A DNA stretch of 64,000 bases from Aplidium turbinatum (GCA_918807975.1 OU964932.1:9920001-9984000); one strand, 5' to 3'; positions 11,961 to 24,734 are shown, numbered from the stretch's first letter. Made by a program: numbers and translations. The notes: generated by a model not told the origin, from the sequence alone.

Positions 11961-12338
11961 CTTATGGTTTACCCAAGCAATTTATCCACCGTGGCGGTCG
12001 TCTGAGCCTAAGTGGCCAAACGTCTATCCTTTCACCACCTCAGGTTGCTAGTGTTTTCCGAGGTTAAGCAGAGAAACTACGGAAGAATAGACTTGCTCTG
12101 ATCTTCTCACTAATCAAGACACGCCGACTTTATGCGCAAGTTGATAAGAGAAAGACGACACAGTCGTTGATAGTATTATCTGTGGTCTGTTTATTTGCGC
12201 CAAAACTGGCAAAAAGAAAATGTCAACCCATTGGTGCACATGGATGAGAGGAAAATCCGAAGCTTGTGCAAAGCGTTTGAGATTTACCCAGAGTCTTAAA
12301 CGGCTTTGCACAAGTACAAGGTTTGTTGGGCAGAGATG
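11961..12338. other. noncoding with a tRNA-like patch
   Basis: Around 11990-12055 the minus strand has CTGAGGTGGTGAAAGGATAG and GGCCACTTAGGCTCAGACG, vaguely tRNA-like, perhaps another SINE head. Otherwise nothing. Confidence 0.35.
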
Positions 12339-12770
12339 CAGGGGCGCCGGAACGTTTTTTGACTGTGGGGGGGGACAGGATTATGAAAAAAAGGCACATT
12401 TGTTGCTGAAAAGTCTTTTTTTTAAGTTTTAAGATAAGATACAGCGATAATGCTCGTCTATCAGCTGATCATCGAGTAATGATACAAGTGTCCGGTATAC
12501 AAAAACAATGACACGGAAGGGCATCATGCTATGTTATAATGATGTAGGCTAACCTACTGTGATACAGAATTTTGTGTCGTGAATATTATTTTGACACAGA
12601 AATGAAAGATTAAAATTAGACTAAAAGCGAAGAGCTGAAATTGTTATATCGTAGCCTATTGCAAAATGTGAAGTAGCTTACATTACTTTAAAAGAGCACC
12701 CTTGCCCCTCCTGCCCTCCATCTACAGAAAAATTGAGGGCTCCCCCTGCCTCCCGCTTCCGGCGCCCTTG
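12339..12770. mobile_element. hAT MITE, CAGGGGCGCCGGAA family
   Basis: Starts CAGGGGCGCCGGAAC and ends GCTTCCGGCGCCCTTG, with a G-run just inside the left end and C-rich sequence inside the right. The flanks cagagatg and cagagagg agree at seven of eight bases, a hAT-type 8-bp target duplication. Same family as 40759-42419 and the end at 1-26. No transposase. Confidence 0.9.
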
Positions 12771-15700
12771 CAGAGAGGGGTCAATGAAGCAGGTTTCGGT
12801 GTCAGAGATGAAAGAAGCTTGGTTGCACATAGTTATATTGTACTATCCCACCAAAATATTCTCATCTAATCGTGCTCTATCACATTGCACATAACCAGGG
12901 AAAAATGATTAAAATCTTCGTCTTGCCGTTTGACAAAAATAAAAATAAAAACTATAAAAACTGCGTGGTCGATATTATCGTATTGTTCAACCGATAAGCT
13001 GTCAGTTTGTAGTTTAATTGAATTACGTCATATTTTAATAGAAAGCGAAAGTATCAACACTAATAATTAGCCTAATTGAAGAAGAAAAGATAGACCAGAG
13101 AAGTGCAAAGAAATGAAAATTCTCACGCACTTGTGAGGGAGAGCAGTAAAGTATAAAACTCCTTGTGACAAGTTGGCACGTCATGTTAAAACAAATAAAG
13201 AAGTGGTTTTCGCAGCTAGACATGAGGTATTTGCCTATTTTTTTCAGCCAGACTGCCTTGAAAAGAAAGTTAGACGTAAAAGGAATTATTTGTTTCTCAT
13301 CATTTTCAGGAAGGGATACAAAAGAAATAAGGTTCACAGTTTGACACTGTCTTAGTTTCATTGATTAAATATTTGATCGCGCTTGTCCAGTAGTATTTAT
13401 AGTTTCAAGTTCTTTCAGTGTATTTCACTCACTGCAAGATAATTCTTTGCAAAAAGTTAAATTTCTTAGACTTTCTCCAAACATGTTTTTAGACCTGGTT
13501 CCAACAGTGTATTTTGCTTGTAACTGTAAGTGATAGTTTTTACAAGTTTAACTAGCGTTGTGTCTCTATGAGGCATGCAGGCCATAATTAACGTTTTATT
13601 TGCACCAATTGGTCAAAAGACAGAAATTTCTGAATCGACCGCGGCACATCGACTTACTACATTAACGTTTTTTTTCGAAACATAGCTTTTGATTGACTTT
13701 TTGAACGAAGCTGTTCCGAAGGTTGAACAAATTATACAATATCCATTACAGAAGTTGTTTGAAGGTAGCTTCATATTTTTATTTGATGCACAACAGTAAA
13801 CTCATTTACTTTTACTGTAATGTAAAGGGTGTGTCAGTGTCTGCTTTTGTACACAAAGTTTTAGTAGTCTTGGCGTCAATTAGGAGCGGTCCGATGATCA
13901 AGCAATATGCGCGTTTAATTGTCGGTTTATTGTCACACATAAGCAAATGCTTCCTTCCAGATTAATTTGACACTTTCCAGCTTTGTGCTACTGTTGCAAT
14001 ATTCAAATCAGCTGACTTTCGTTGCTGACTTGCGACCCCTGCACACACTTTGGGAAACTCTGACACAAACGATCGTCGAGTATTTTTTTCGAATTTTGGC
14101 TTAAATTACAGCAACGCTTCCAAAAATTTGTACTTAAGAAATTCTTAACATATTTACTCTTTTTGCTGTTCGACGTATTGGCAAAGTTGGATAGTGCTTT
14201 AGCCTAAGATGACAGAAGGCGTTAGTCAAAGTTCATTGTTCTTCCAAACGCTTGGAATCTGCTGCTGTCGAGTAAGCCCTCGCTTAGTTGTAGGCTATTT
14301 AGGACAAGACAACGATGCTTAGAAAAAGTTTTTGAAAGGTTTAAAGAATTTTAATTTCCCCTTTGTTCTAAATTATTATGTTTCATTTGGGAAGATTTGT
14401 TCTCATCCTTTTGTATATGTGGTGGTTGAAAACCAGCAAAACAATAACCAAATTTAAGCAAAACCAATGATGGTGCAAATATTTTTTTCAACTCTAGAAA
14501 GTTTAAAATTTCTTTATTTAAAAAAATTGTTTGTGTAGTAGGGCCTAAGTAGGCTATACTGTAGGCTACAGTGCTTTCTCTCAATCTGAGTGCATTTGAT
14601 CAAGTTTATTGGCCTGTTATGCCATGTGAAATTTTCAGGATAAAGCGTGAAAGTCTGGTTTAAACTAAATTAATGCAATTGACTTCATCTGTTTGTTACT
14701 CCATTGAGGTTAAGCAAACAGAAACAGCGATAAGCCTTTTAGTAAACAAGATTTCTAACACGTGTTTTCTCTTGACTATCCCGAAGGAGTAAGCAACAAC
14801 CACTTGAAAGTGTTTGAAAGTTGCACCTCACTGAATTGTTATCAAGTAGGCTGCCGTTCTTTGACGTTTGTACATCACTGAATACTAAAAATCGCTTTTC
14901 TCAGGTGTCACGCATGGTTGAGTGGCGTGTCGTTGCGGCAAGACTTTAAGTAAATTTGCATTTTTATTGCAACTTATCTCACTTCGGTATTTTTGACATA
15001 AAATTTTAAGCAAGATTCCTCGCAAACTATAACATGATTCTATGTTGGTTATTGGAGATTCTTAGCTTATTCTTCTCGGCAGATTTCAAATTGTAAGTGA
15101 TTTTAACAAAGTAATAAAGTACATCCTTTTAGACTGGAGTTTTAGATAAAAAATAGAGGTTAAAATTCACTTGCCGCAGTGCAAAAAGAATTTGTCTGAA
15201 AGCGTGGACTGAGTCAGAAGATATTTTTAAATGTTAGTTATTGTTTGAAAGGTCACCAAGCGAAAAATGTTTTTTTCTGTTCTGGTCAATTAAAGTTCAC
15301 CTGTTTTGCTCTCATAGATAATCATGACAAAGCATTTGGTCATTTGTTTCCGACATGAGTAAATGTAAAATATCAACGGCGCATGACTGGAGTGAAAATC
15401 GAACGATTTTTAATCACAAAGTTACCATTTGTCAACGTTTCATACCTTGAGGAGGTGAAATGATTCATTTATCATCGAAGAAACAAAACGAAAGTTTAAA
15501 AGACGCTTTTGCTCTTGTCTAATAAAAGAACAAAAAATCTACTTTTAATGATGAATCAATTGTACAGAACTTTGCTACAACAATTTTAGGTTTATGGTAA
15601 AATCTTAGCGTAATAAATAGTACGCAAACAACTTGCTTCTTAGCGTGTTGCAAAATATTGGCCATGTGAGTTGTATCAGCGCTTTTTGAAATGGTTTTGA

Positions 15701-16734
15701 ATTATGCGAAGCAACATTTTGTTTTGCTTGTAAATTTTTAAATACTTTTGTTTAGGATAGTACCAATCACGCTGTTTGCTGATTTCGTGAACTTTTTTGC
15801 TACTAGCCAATCAAATCTGTCCACCCGAGCGGTCCACCCGAGTGGTCCACCCGTCCACCCGAGACCAAGAAAGCGGAAGAACAGATTTTTAGAGATTTTT
15901 TTAAATTTTTTGCAAATGTCTCTCAAATTTCTATTAGATATAAAAGTGTCTATAAATTTTTAAACTATTTACTGCCTGTGGATATGTTACGTTGCTGCAG
16001 CTTTTGGGAATGTGAAAGTGCAACAACATATAGTGAAGTTAATAAAATGCAGCGGAGATCAAAAGCTAGCGGTCTTGCGTCAAAATCACCCTTGAAAAGG
16101 ACGAAACCGCAACCGGTTAAATGTGTAACTTTTTTCCTTAAAATTATAAGACGTTATGGTAACGTTAGTCGCCTACAAGGCGAGTGTTGTGTTGACCTAA
16201 TAGGGAAAAAGAGAAAAGAAAAAGTGATCAAGCTCATAAAGAAGCTTAAAATCAGTCCTCATCAAACTCTGGCAGTGATACACCTGGCCAGTTGAAGAAA
16301 GTTTAACCTCATCTGTAGTAGTGTTTGAAGTGAGAGTGAGCTTATATGACGATGGCGTGAAGATAGTGAGACAACTTATAGCTGTGTTTAGTTTTTTAAG
16401 AAATGTTTGAAATTCTAACAATCCATTAAATGTGATTAACGCAGCCAACTTCTTTTAAACGCAAAAAAATAGTTTGGAAAAGAAGCAGATAAACATGGTG
16501 TCTGAAGCATCAAACACTTAAAATTTTACCCATAAAAATCGCTTCAGATTTGTTGTTAAGCAAAGTGTTGTTAGTTAAAGAGAAACAACAGTTTGTTGTT
16601 TGATAAATAACAGAGTTTTGTGTAAATGTAAACAGAAAAAAAAATTGTTTAATTGCGTAACGTCTACGCGTGAAAGCATTTTTTTAAAGTGTCTTTTCAC
16701 GGCCTAATTTTCAAATTAAAACATTAGACCAAAC
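12771..16734. other. long noncoding stretch
   Basis: About 4 kb of AT-rich DNA with no supported gene. Minor items: a hAT-end-like string at about 14030-14070 (TGCGACCCCTGCACACACTT) without partner, and a short run of GTCCACCCGAG units at about 15818-15864. Open frames here lack homology or splice support. Confidence 0.5.
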
Positions 16735-17178
16735 TGTTTTGGTTTTCAATCTTCATCCTCGTACTAACAAAGTCTTTGATAGGTCATATCTGTTAGTTTT
16801 GCATACGGTACTTGTAGAGGTTTTGAACAGAGGTGGGCAATAGCGCGCTACTTTTTTTGTAAAATTAGCGGTAGCGGCGCTACTTTTTAGTTGGAGTAAC
16901 GTCTGCAGTGGCGGCGCTACTTTTTTTCAAAGTAGCGGTAGCAGGAGAGGCGCTACTTTTTGCGCACCTCTGGTTTTGAACCACTGGCACAAGGCCGGTT
17001 ACCGGGATTGGCAGAGTGTTTTCATGGTGAAAAGTTGTTGTCTACAAGCTATTCCATTCACTGGGTGCCGCTGAATGGAGATCCGTCCTAAAATGCGTTG
17101 CTCAAGCGCTCACACTTCGAGAGCTGAACTAGGCCGCTTGATCTTGAGTCGGAAGCTTAACCACTGAGCTAAAGGGGT
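16735..17178 (-). mobile_element. tRNA-headed SINE, family 1, interrupted by a hAT MITE
   Basis: Family-1 SINE with tail at 16735-16827, body and head at 16973-17178 (CCACTGAGCTAAAGGGGTG at the head end). The two halves are continuous when the 145-bp insert at 16828-16972 and its target duplication are set aside. Confidence 0.85.
16828..16972. mobile_element. 145-bp hAT MITE inserted in a SINE
   Basis: Termini CAGAGGTGGGCAATAGCGCG and GCGCACCTCTG. Flanked by perfect 8-bp duplications gttttgaa (16820-16827 and 16973-16980). The interior repeats AGTAGCG/CGCTACTTTTT motifs in both orientations. No coding. Confidence 0.93.
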
Positions 17179-18008
17179 GTTTTATCACCAAAATAAAGTG
17201 GTATCACATCTACAAAACAACATTGTTGCTTTTACAATAATAATTTACTAATTTAATAGGAATGTCTAATTTTTTTTGATCTGAAAATGTATTAAAGTGT
17301 ACAGATTCGTCATAGTCATGCGCTTGCACAAACGGCTATTTCTCCGTTTGTTTATTTCCGTCAGGTGTCGCTGCTCACTTAAAGACATAACTCAGTGGAA
17401 GTCATTGGGTAACGCTTGAAAGCTTTGAATTGTGAAGTAACATAGCAGAAAGTTTTGCGTAGGCTCATGAGATAACTTTGTGAAAGTGGCTATGTCATAC
17501 TGAAACAGTAAATCCCAGACATGATAGGCCACAAGCTTCTGAAATTTATGAGTTTTGAGTAAAAAAGTGTGAAATTTGCAAACGAGCCAGAATCACATTT
17601 CTCTCAAGCAAGCGAAATTATTCAAACAGAGTCAGTTGCACAGATACCTTCAATAAAATATGTTTTGCGAAATAAAACAAGAATCAGCCAAACTCTGAAA
17701 ATGCTTTTTGATCAGTCGATTTGGCTTTAGAAGATTAGACTGATCAAAAAATGTTAAAGCTGAAAATTAAACTAAAATATATAGGCATCGCCATTGTTTT
17801 ATTGCCACAATATTTAGCCGGCAACAAAATGTGTATTTATAACTTAAAATTAATGATTGGCTACGTTGATGATAAGATAATTTTGTTTGTTTGTTTTCAA
17901 GATATGTTTTGTTCAAACTAACTTACCTAATGTCTAGAGTTTACATATGAATAGAATTTGCTTGTACTAAAAACATGTATTAATTTGAGGTTGGTTTGAT
18001 TTTTTGTG
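17179..18008. other. upstream region of the FoxA gene
   Basis: AT-rich 830 bp between the SINE and the FoxA start. An in-frame TGA at 17997 rules out an open extension of the coding frame upstream. Promoter and enhancer elements are expected here, but I cannot assign any specific site. Confidence 0.45.
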
Positions 18009-19595
18009 ATGATTCCTTCCCAACCAGTCATGCATGACGGGTACTCGCGACTCTATGACAACGGAGATGAAGTTAGAAACACTGGGACACCGCGCTCTCC
18101 ATATTTAAACGTGGTACAACCAATAGCCTTTCCTTTCACTGCTAATCAAGTTGCAGCTTTCAGTAATGCCCCTGCAATGGATCCAAGATTTGGCACAAGC
18201 CCGAGACATACAGCACAAATGGCCGCCTTGACAAATGATTCTTCCCCGACAACCGGCGCTTCGTTTACCGGCATTCCTTCCGCTGCAGCCATTTCTCCCA
18301 ATATGGCGATGGTGAATGGCTTGCAACAAAATTTTGCCAGAATCGAAAGACATCAGGCCACTAAGCCACCTTATAGTTATATTTCATTAATCACAATGGC
18401 CCTGCAAGCATCTTCTCAACACATGATGACGCTGAGAGAAATATATAACTGGATAATGAAGAGCTTCCCTTTCTATCGTCAAAATCAACAACGCTGGCAA
18501 AATTCCATCCGCCACAGTTTGTCGTTTAACGATTGCTTCGTGAAAGTTCCTCGATCAACAGAAAAACCAGGAAAAGGCTCCTATTGGACTTTACATCCGG
18601 ACGCTGGAAACATGTTTGAAAACGGATGTTATCTTCGGCGACAAAAGAGATTTAAAAGCGTCAAGAAATTAAACAAAGAGGCAAGTTCAAAGCCTGTTTC
18701 GTCACCGGAGTCTGCTGTGAATATGGAAGTTTTATCTGTTTCTGCGTCAAACCTTGAATCAGACAGCAATAGTCCAATGAATGTTGAAGAAAGCAGTGTC
18801 GTCTTGAAACACCAGCAGCAAGAGAAAGTGGTGCCGGACTTACAAAGTGTTGAAAGTAATCAGCAAGTTGAACAAAACATAACGCCAATCCAACAGAAAG
18901 AATTGTTTCACGAACTGCCCTCGACGTCAATTGAACGTGTAAATACTGAATGTCCGAGTTTTGCCTTAAAGCCTCAGCTTTCCAGCAATAATCATCCTTT
19001 GTACAGCCAGCATAATGTTAATCGTACACCCCTATGTTCAGCCCCTTCTCCAGCTTTGGAAAGACAAGACTTTTATGACATGAAAACTGTTTGCGAACAA
19101 AACCAAACGAACGGTCAAATTTATACACAAGATCATAATATGTCTTATCAAAACATGGAAATGAATTATTCGAAAGACTTAAGTGCTGCAAGCGAAGCTA
19201 ATTATAGGCAACGACTGCGAGGTGGTGCACATGTTCAACCTAGCCAGCAAGCTTTTACTTCTGGACGTTTCGCTTTTCATTCGTTGCCGGTGAGAGGTTT
19301 TGTAAACGAGATGAAGGGACTGCAGCATTATCAACCATTTTATTATCCTCCTCAAGAAACTAAACTCTACCCTAGTGCTATGCCACATTACAATGGTGCA
19401 ATACTTAGTGGCTTTACTGCTCGACCAGAAAATGGAACAGCTGGTTTGTATTATTCTGCTTTGAACCCGAGAATGCAAGGGCATTCATCTGGTGCGAGTC
19501 TATCATCGTCAACCCCATCGCCTTCTGCAGAAACTTTGACGCGTCAATTCTCCAGTTCTTCAACAGAGTGCTCTCCTAATACGCACTTCATTTAA
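18009..19595 (+). CDS. foxA: FoxA-class forkhead transcription factor
   Basis: Nuclear DNA-binding protein of 528 aa, coding region in one exon. The forkhead domain spans about residues 119-216, from [14 protein letters not shown] through helix 3 ([20 protein letters not shown]) to the wing [17 protein letters not shown]. The last block and the [12 protein letters not shown] wing are typical of FoxA/HNF3 rather than FoxB, C or D. Helix 1-2 is diverged ([20 protein letters not shown] where FoxA usually has AIQxSPxKMLTLSEIY). The long C-terminal region is rich in Ser, Gln and Tyr, and I do not see the usual HPFSINNLM motif, only a loose [11 protein letters not shown]. The start is the ATG at 18009, just after an in-frame TGA at 17997. 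FoxA factors act as pioneer regulators of endoderm and axial mesoderm; a role here is inference. A lineage-specific FoxA paralogue is the main alternative. Confidence 0.93.
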   Translation: MIPSQPVMHDGYSRLYDNGDEVRNTGTPRSPYLNVVQPIAFPFTANQVAAFSNAPAMDPRFGTSPRHTAQMAALTNDSSPTTGASFTGIPSAAAISPNMAMVNGLQQNFARIERHQATKPPYSYISLITMALQASSQHMMTLREIYNWIMKSFPFYRQNQQRWQNSIRHSLSFNDCFVKVPRSTEKPGKGSYWTLHPDAGNMFENGCYLRRQKRFKSVKKLNKEASSKPVSSPESAVNMEVLSVSASNLESDSNSPMNVEESSVVLKHQQQEKVVPDLQSVESNQQVEQNITPIQQKELFHELPSTSIERVNTECPSFALKPQLSSNNHPLYSQHNVNRTPLCSAPSPALERQDFYDMKTVCEQNQTNGQIYTQDHNMSYQNMEMNYSKDLSAASEANYRQRLRGGAHVQPSQQAFTSGRFAFHSLPVRGFVNEMKGLQHYQPFYYPPQETKLYPSAMPHYNGAILSGFTARPENGTAGLYYSALNPRMQGHSSGASLSSSTPSPSAETLTRQFSSSSTECSPNTHFI

Positions 19596-19778
19596 AAAGC
19601 GAAGCCAACGCGCAAAATGAAGGACAGCAAAATCACTCAAACTTTTACCAAACATGCGGACAATCAAACTAGTGAATTTTTCTCTTTACTTTTTCATCTG
19701 AAACATAAAACACATCCCAAGCTTATAATACATTTTTCAAAGTCTTGTGCTCACGTTTTGAGTTTATTGTGTATAGGC

Positions 19779-20227
19779 CAGGGCTACTCAACTAATGTTA
19801 GCAAAGGTTCATTTTGACAAGTTGAAAATTTTTGGGGTCCCGTGAATACCGGTACTTCATATGCAACCACAAAAATTAAACAACCAGTAGCCTACGAGCA
19901 CCGAAACACTTTTCAGGTAGTATGTAACACGACTTGGGTTTTTGTCTGACACAAACAAAAAAATAAAAAAGGAAAAAAATGTATTGTGTTTCTTTGTAGT
20001 GTGGCTGTGTGGATCGTACATCAGAGAAAACGGCAAAGCGTTGGGGGTCTGGGGGCGAAGCCCCCAGCTCCTTGGAAAATCACAAAAAATTGCTTTTCCC
20101 TAATGGAAATCTGTTTAAAGAGGCCCTAAAATGTGGCAATGAGGTTATTCTTCCAGAAGCCCGAGGTCCACCTTCAACACCCAGAAAGTCCGGATTCGGA
20201 CCGCGGTCCGCCAGTTGAGTAGCCCTG
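19779..20227. mobile_element. hAT-type nonautonomous element
   Basis: Ends CAGGGCTACTCAACTAA and, inverted, CAGGGCTACTCAACTGG. Flanks gtataggc and gtatagac differ at one base, an 8-bp target duplication. Lies 180 bp downstream of FoxA. The open frame inside (20009-20218) is not a transposase. Confidence 0.92.
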
Positions 20228-20235
20228 GTATAGAC

Positions 20236-22109
20236 TATCAACTTTGACAAAAATAAGAAAAGCCTTTCAAAACGCTAAAAGTGGATCATTTTGTATGTAC
20301 TGCATTCCATAGGCTATAGCCTACTGTACATAGAGTTCTAAAAACTTTTAAAAACCAAGTGAAATAATTTAAAAAACAAAATGAACGCAAATTGACAACT
20401 AAAAAAGAATACGAGTGATTATTGTTTTGTGAGACTACTCAAAGCAATAAATTTAAGAGCAAAATAGCACTATGCCTGTACGGCTCTTTGTGGATTTTCT
20501 CTGCTATTGTTATACTGTATGAATGGCTATAACAATAGCCAAACGCTTTTTTGGCATCATTATACTGTGTGCGATTTGTATTTATAAATGGAAGGCCATC
20601 TAAAGTGTGAATGATAAAAGCAAAACAAATGATCTGGTGTGAATTATTATAGTTGATCATGACCTATGTTTCATGCTAGCGTTCAGCGTACTCCAAGTTA
20701 TGTAGAAAAGTTTACACAAGACCAAATTGAAAACAAACGAAACGTAAAACTAACGAATGATTTCATTTTCGGTGCACAATCAGTAACTTTTAGTATGATT
20801 GTACCTTACACTTGGTCAGCATCTTGCATGTGTATTTGATGCGTATCGCTCACATTTTACTTTTTTGTCATTTTTTTGATTTAATAATAAACATTGATCC
20901 ACAAATCGCTTCAAGAGTAGTAGAACAGCGAATAAACAACAGATGTGATTAATTCTGTTATTGAGTACATGTGTCAGAATAACAGCATCGAGAGGCAAGT
21001 GACAAAGCAATTGCTTCTGACCAAGACGGACTATATAGCTTCTGACAAATACACTGCCCGTGTCAATTCAGGTCAAAGCTTAAAAAGCGGCTGATTATTT
21101 GTTTAGTCGAGGATAGAGAATTTTTGCAGTCATAGTCCACAATAGCACATAGCCTAATTATGTAGCAAAAAGAAGTAGTGAAAAATCATGCGTTAGATTG
21201 ATATTTAGGTAACGTACAAGATTGTATCACAACATCATTGACAACACAATTAAGTTGGCAAATTTTAAAAGAACTTCAATTACACAGCTTTTATTTGATA
21301 TTCGAAGTGCTGAGTTGCAACTCTAATTTGGGCTGAACAAACTGACCCATAAAAATGCCATTAAACGGTGTTCATTATGAGCATGTAGGTTTGTTTTGTT
21401 GGAAACGTCACGCTACTTTTCCTTTACGAAGATGACTTTTTTTGGCGTTTCTTTGGGGCTCTATAAATTTATGTTTCCTGAAAATCGCTTCAGTTAACTT
21501 TCAGTCAACCCTGTTTGCCTCAGTTGATCTTCGAAAAGCGTGAAATTCTATGAAAGAAATTGCACAGCTCATTATAAAAAACTTCTAAAACGTGAGCTTC
21601 TCGACTTTTTCAAGCTCCTTGCTTGTCTGACTAAAGTAGTCTTTTGTAATCCGAAACTGAAACCACATTTTCTGTTCAGTAAGTTGTTATAATTATGTTC
21701 TCTATTCAACTTGTCAAAAGAAAATATTTTTGTTACCGTAACTTCGTTAGTTGAAGATTTCGTCAACTATAGCTTACATAGCATCATCGCCAAAAGATTA
21801 ATATCTCTTTATAGATGCTCTATTTCTTTGTTTATAGCAATTTATTTCACAATGTTAAAGTCTGACTGCTAAGAAGAGAAAAATTTGAGCACTTACCTAA
21901 CACATATATTTGTTGAAATATATTTCAGTAAAATCAGAGTTGGGGTTTTCTGACAAAATAAACGACAAAAATAGGTCTTGTGGGAGGGGCATTCCAAAAT
22001 TGTTTTATTTTAAGATAAGTGTGAATTTATTAATCATAGCCTGGAGAGAATCCCCATACTCCTCCCACATTAACGATACCGATTGGAAAGTTAAATGAGG
22101 TGGATGCAT
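20236..22109. other. noncoding, nothing recognised
   Basis: AT-rich. No gene, RNA or bounded repeat was seen. The first few hundred bases may include FoxA 3' flanking sequence. Confidence 0.5.
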
Positions 22110-22350
22110 GCAGGGCCGTTAAGAAGGTAATTTGGGCCCGTGCCCAATGGGATCCTCAGACTCCAAATCAAGGAGGAATACGCGGAGGGTTCTTCAAGCT
22201 CCCGGGCCTTTTAGAAAAGTTTTAAGTCCCTAAAATTGTGTGCCCGGGTCCAATGGTACCTCCTGTCAACGCCACGGCATCGGGCCAGTGCGATGACAGT
22301 CCAATGGGCAATGCTATAGAGTTGCTGCACTGTCTGGGCAAGCTAGGCAC
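22110..22350. repeat. GC-rich patch, possible hAT piece
   Basis: A GC-rich island in AT-rich DNA, beginning CAGGGCCGTTAAGAAGGTAA and containing GTGCCCAATGG and GTGTGCCCGGGTCCAATGG. The CAGGGCCG start looks like a hAT end, but no matching right end was found. Confidence 0.35.
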
Positions 22351-23267
22351 TCTAAGCTGTGTCTAGACTCGTTAAGAGCAGAATTTGAGCCAGGTGGGCC
22401 TACCAATGCGATTCTCATGTTCTCAAATCGAGACACCTTAAAAAAATAGTTTAAACTTGAAAACCTAAGCGGAAAAATAGGCTATTAATTTAAATATCAA
22501 GGAAGTGATTTTGATAGTCTTCTCCAAAAAAAAACAAAAAAAAACAGAATTGTCTTCAAAAAACAAATCCATTACACACATAGTCTACACACCATATCTA
22601 ATTACCGTTTTTGCAATCACATTCATCTCATGTTTTGCCTACATCTTGTTGTGATGGAATGTTGCCGTCGCAGCACCAAGCTTCGGTTTTCGGAGCTTGA
22701 TCGGTTTTCTTCAGCGCATAACAAAGTTGCAAGAATGAGAGCGAAATAATTTTATTTGTCAATCAGATTTTATGATAGTAGGAGCTACATCATAAACTAA
22801 TTACATTACGATAACATGCAATTTACAAAATATAGAAACATTGTACGCTTAATGTTGTACAATTCAATTTGATTAGCCACGAGCAGCAAACGACCATCTG
22901 GTCATCTAGTCTGCTGTTTCCTGTGTATAGAGCCAGAAAGTTGCGACTTTTGTCTATTTATTGCAAATTTTGCAAAGCAATATTGAATGATGTGTTCATC
23001 GATGGCCTGCAATGAGAATGCAGGGTATTTTACGATAAATAGCCTACAAAGCTGATTGTTAGGCTGTGCGTTGTAAAATATTTTCTACTTTTATTATTTC
23101 ATAGAATTTATAAACTTTTTCTTATCATAAGTAAGTTGCCTGTTCCATTCATCTCAACAAACTCTCAAATGTTTGATAAAAATAAATGCAGTGTCATGTG
23201 ATCAGTTATTTACTATATTAAAGTGTGTTCGATTAAAATCAACACAAATTGCAAGCTATTTTTTGTA
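22351..23267. other. noncoding, nothing recognised
   Basis: AT-rich with A-runs near 22530. No supported feature. Confidence 0.5.
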
Positions 23268-23445
23268 CAGTAGAATTCGCCTATAGTGACACCTGAAGGG
23301 ACCGCGGAAAAAGTGTCACCATAACCGAAGTGTCACTATAGCCGAATTCTACTCAACTGTTGCGTATGCAAACGAGACTTTGCAACAGGTGTCACTATAG
23401 GCGAAGTGTCACTATAGCCAAAGTCACTATAGGCGAATTCTACTG
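23268..23445. mobile_element. pogo/Tigger-like MITE
   Basis: 178 bp with inverted termini CAGTAGAATTCGCCTATAGT and CACTATAGGCGAATTCTACTG, and internal repeats of GTGTCACTATAG in both orientations. The CAGTAGAA start is typical of pogo/Tigger elements, which insert at TA; TA is present on the left flank only. Confidence 0.75.
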
Positions 23446-23880
23446 TTCTGCCTTCCATTGATGACGTTGGCCGACACAATTTTTGGTGCCGGCAGTTTTT
23501 GAACTGATTTAGACTAACTTTGGGGCGCTGATTCCGAAAATGCAATCAGTTTTTCTCCATCAGGTCAACTTTTTAAGTTACAGTGATTTTAACTTTTTTA
23601 CAATTGCCCTACGAAGTAGCACAAATACAATAGTTTTAATGCTGTCATAATGGGATTACAACATTTATTATTACTCTTGCATTACATTCTAAAACAAACA
23701 AAGAAAGAAGACAATGCCAAGACAATTGTTTTCTGTGTTCAATTCTAGTAGGTGTAAATCAAGACAGCATAATGGTGTTTTTTGAGGGGGAATCTAGCGC
23801 GCTTATGACTACAACACTAGAAGACGTCTTTATAACACAAATATTTTCTGCTTCATCTGTAGTGATTACATACTAGAGCC
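23446..23880. other. noncoding, nothing recognised
   Basis: No supported feature except the left target duplication (23873-23880) of the next element. Confidence 0.45.
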
Positions 23881-24734
23881 CAGTGGCGTACGCAGGATTT
23901 TCTTAAGGGGGGGGGGGCATTGACAGTAGCGTAGCCAAGAATTTTGAAAGGGGGGGGGGTTTGACGACCGGCGGGCGAAGCCGCCGTCGTTTTTCGCCTA
24001 AGACGACACCCAGCGGCGGGGGGTCTGGGGGGCCTACCCCAGAAAATTATGAAAAATTACTTCGAATTTGGTGCATTCTGAGAGCAGTTTTAACAAAAAT
24101 GTGGGTATGAATATTCCTGTAAAATGGTGCTGTCAGGTGGCATAGCAAAAGGATAAGATCATGTTTTCTTCGGCATTTTTCGGAAATAAAGCTAAGTCTC
24201 TATGTTTTCTTGTTGCTAATTCCTGGCTGAGATGTTTGAATGTTTGGTATTGGCAAAACTCGCTCTTTTAATGCAGTTTTGTTTAAAATTAGGCAAGTTT
24301 TTCTTAAACTGAAAGCATCATTCCCAAGCATAAAGAGACTGAACGCATCATTCTCAATATCGTGACGTCACACGCGTGCTAAAAGTGGAGTTGTAACCCC
24401 CAACCCCCCCCCTTGTCTACGCCACTGGCCATTGATATCCCAAACGTCTTCATGATATCCCAGTATGGTTTTAGTTTAGACTTTATCCATTTCTTTCTCA
24501 CTATAATAGGCATACAGAATACTATGCTACATTGGCATACCTGGGGTGTGGTAGGTGGATTGGGCTATGTATTTCGTATTGGCTTGGTCTATAAAACAAC
24601 ATTGTTAATTGCTTTGACAGTGCAATCCAAAACATATTAAATGCCTTAATCTACGCCGTTAACTACTAAAACATTTTTAAGGGGGGGGGGGGGGGGCATG
24701 GCCCAATGCCCCCCCCCTCCTGCGTACGCTAGTG
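23881..24734. mobile_element. hAT element, outer of a nested pair
   Basis: Termini CAGTGGCGTACGCAGGATTT and, inverted, CACTAGCGTACGCAGGAGG, with perfect 8-bp target duplications ctagagcc (23873-23880 and 24735-24742). G-runs of ten or more lie just inside both ends (23906-23917 and 24681-24697). The element is interrupted by a second hAT at 23924-24427. Confidence 0.92.
23924..24427. mobile_element. hAT element nested inside another hAT
   Basis: Termini CAGTAGCGTAGCCAAGAATT and, inverted, CAGTGGCGTAGACAAGGGGG. Flanks ggcattga and gccattga agree at seven of eight bases. A related but distinct terminus from the host element, with its own G-run. No transposase seen. Confidence 0.86.

Noticed and set aside
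13035-13361. 108-codon minus-strand frame
   Set aside because: No recognisable domain, low-complexity hydrophobic composition, no splice support.
15978-16295. 105-codon plus-strand frame with a Lys-rich end
   Set aside because: No family recognised and no support beyond openness; likely chance.
18009-19595. GTG at 18006 as the start of the forkhead protein
   Set aside because: ATG at 18009 follows directly; non-ATG starts are not expected here and a TGA lies just upstream at 17997.
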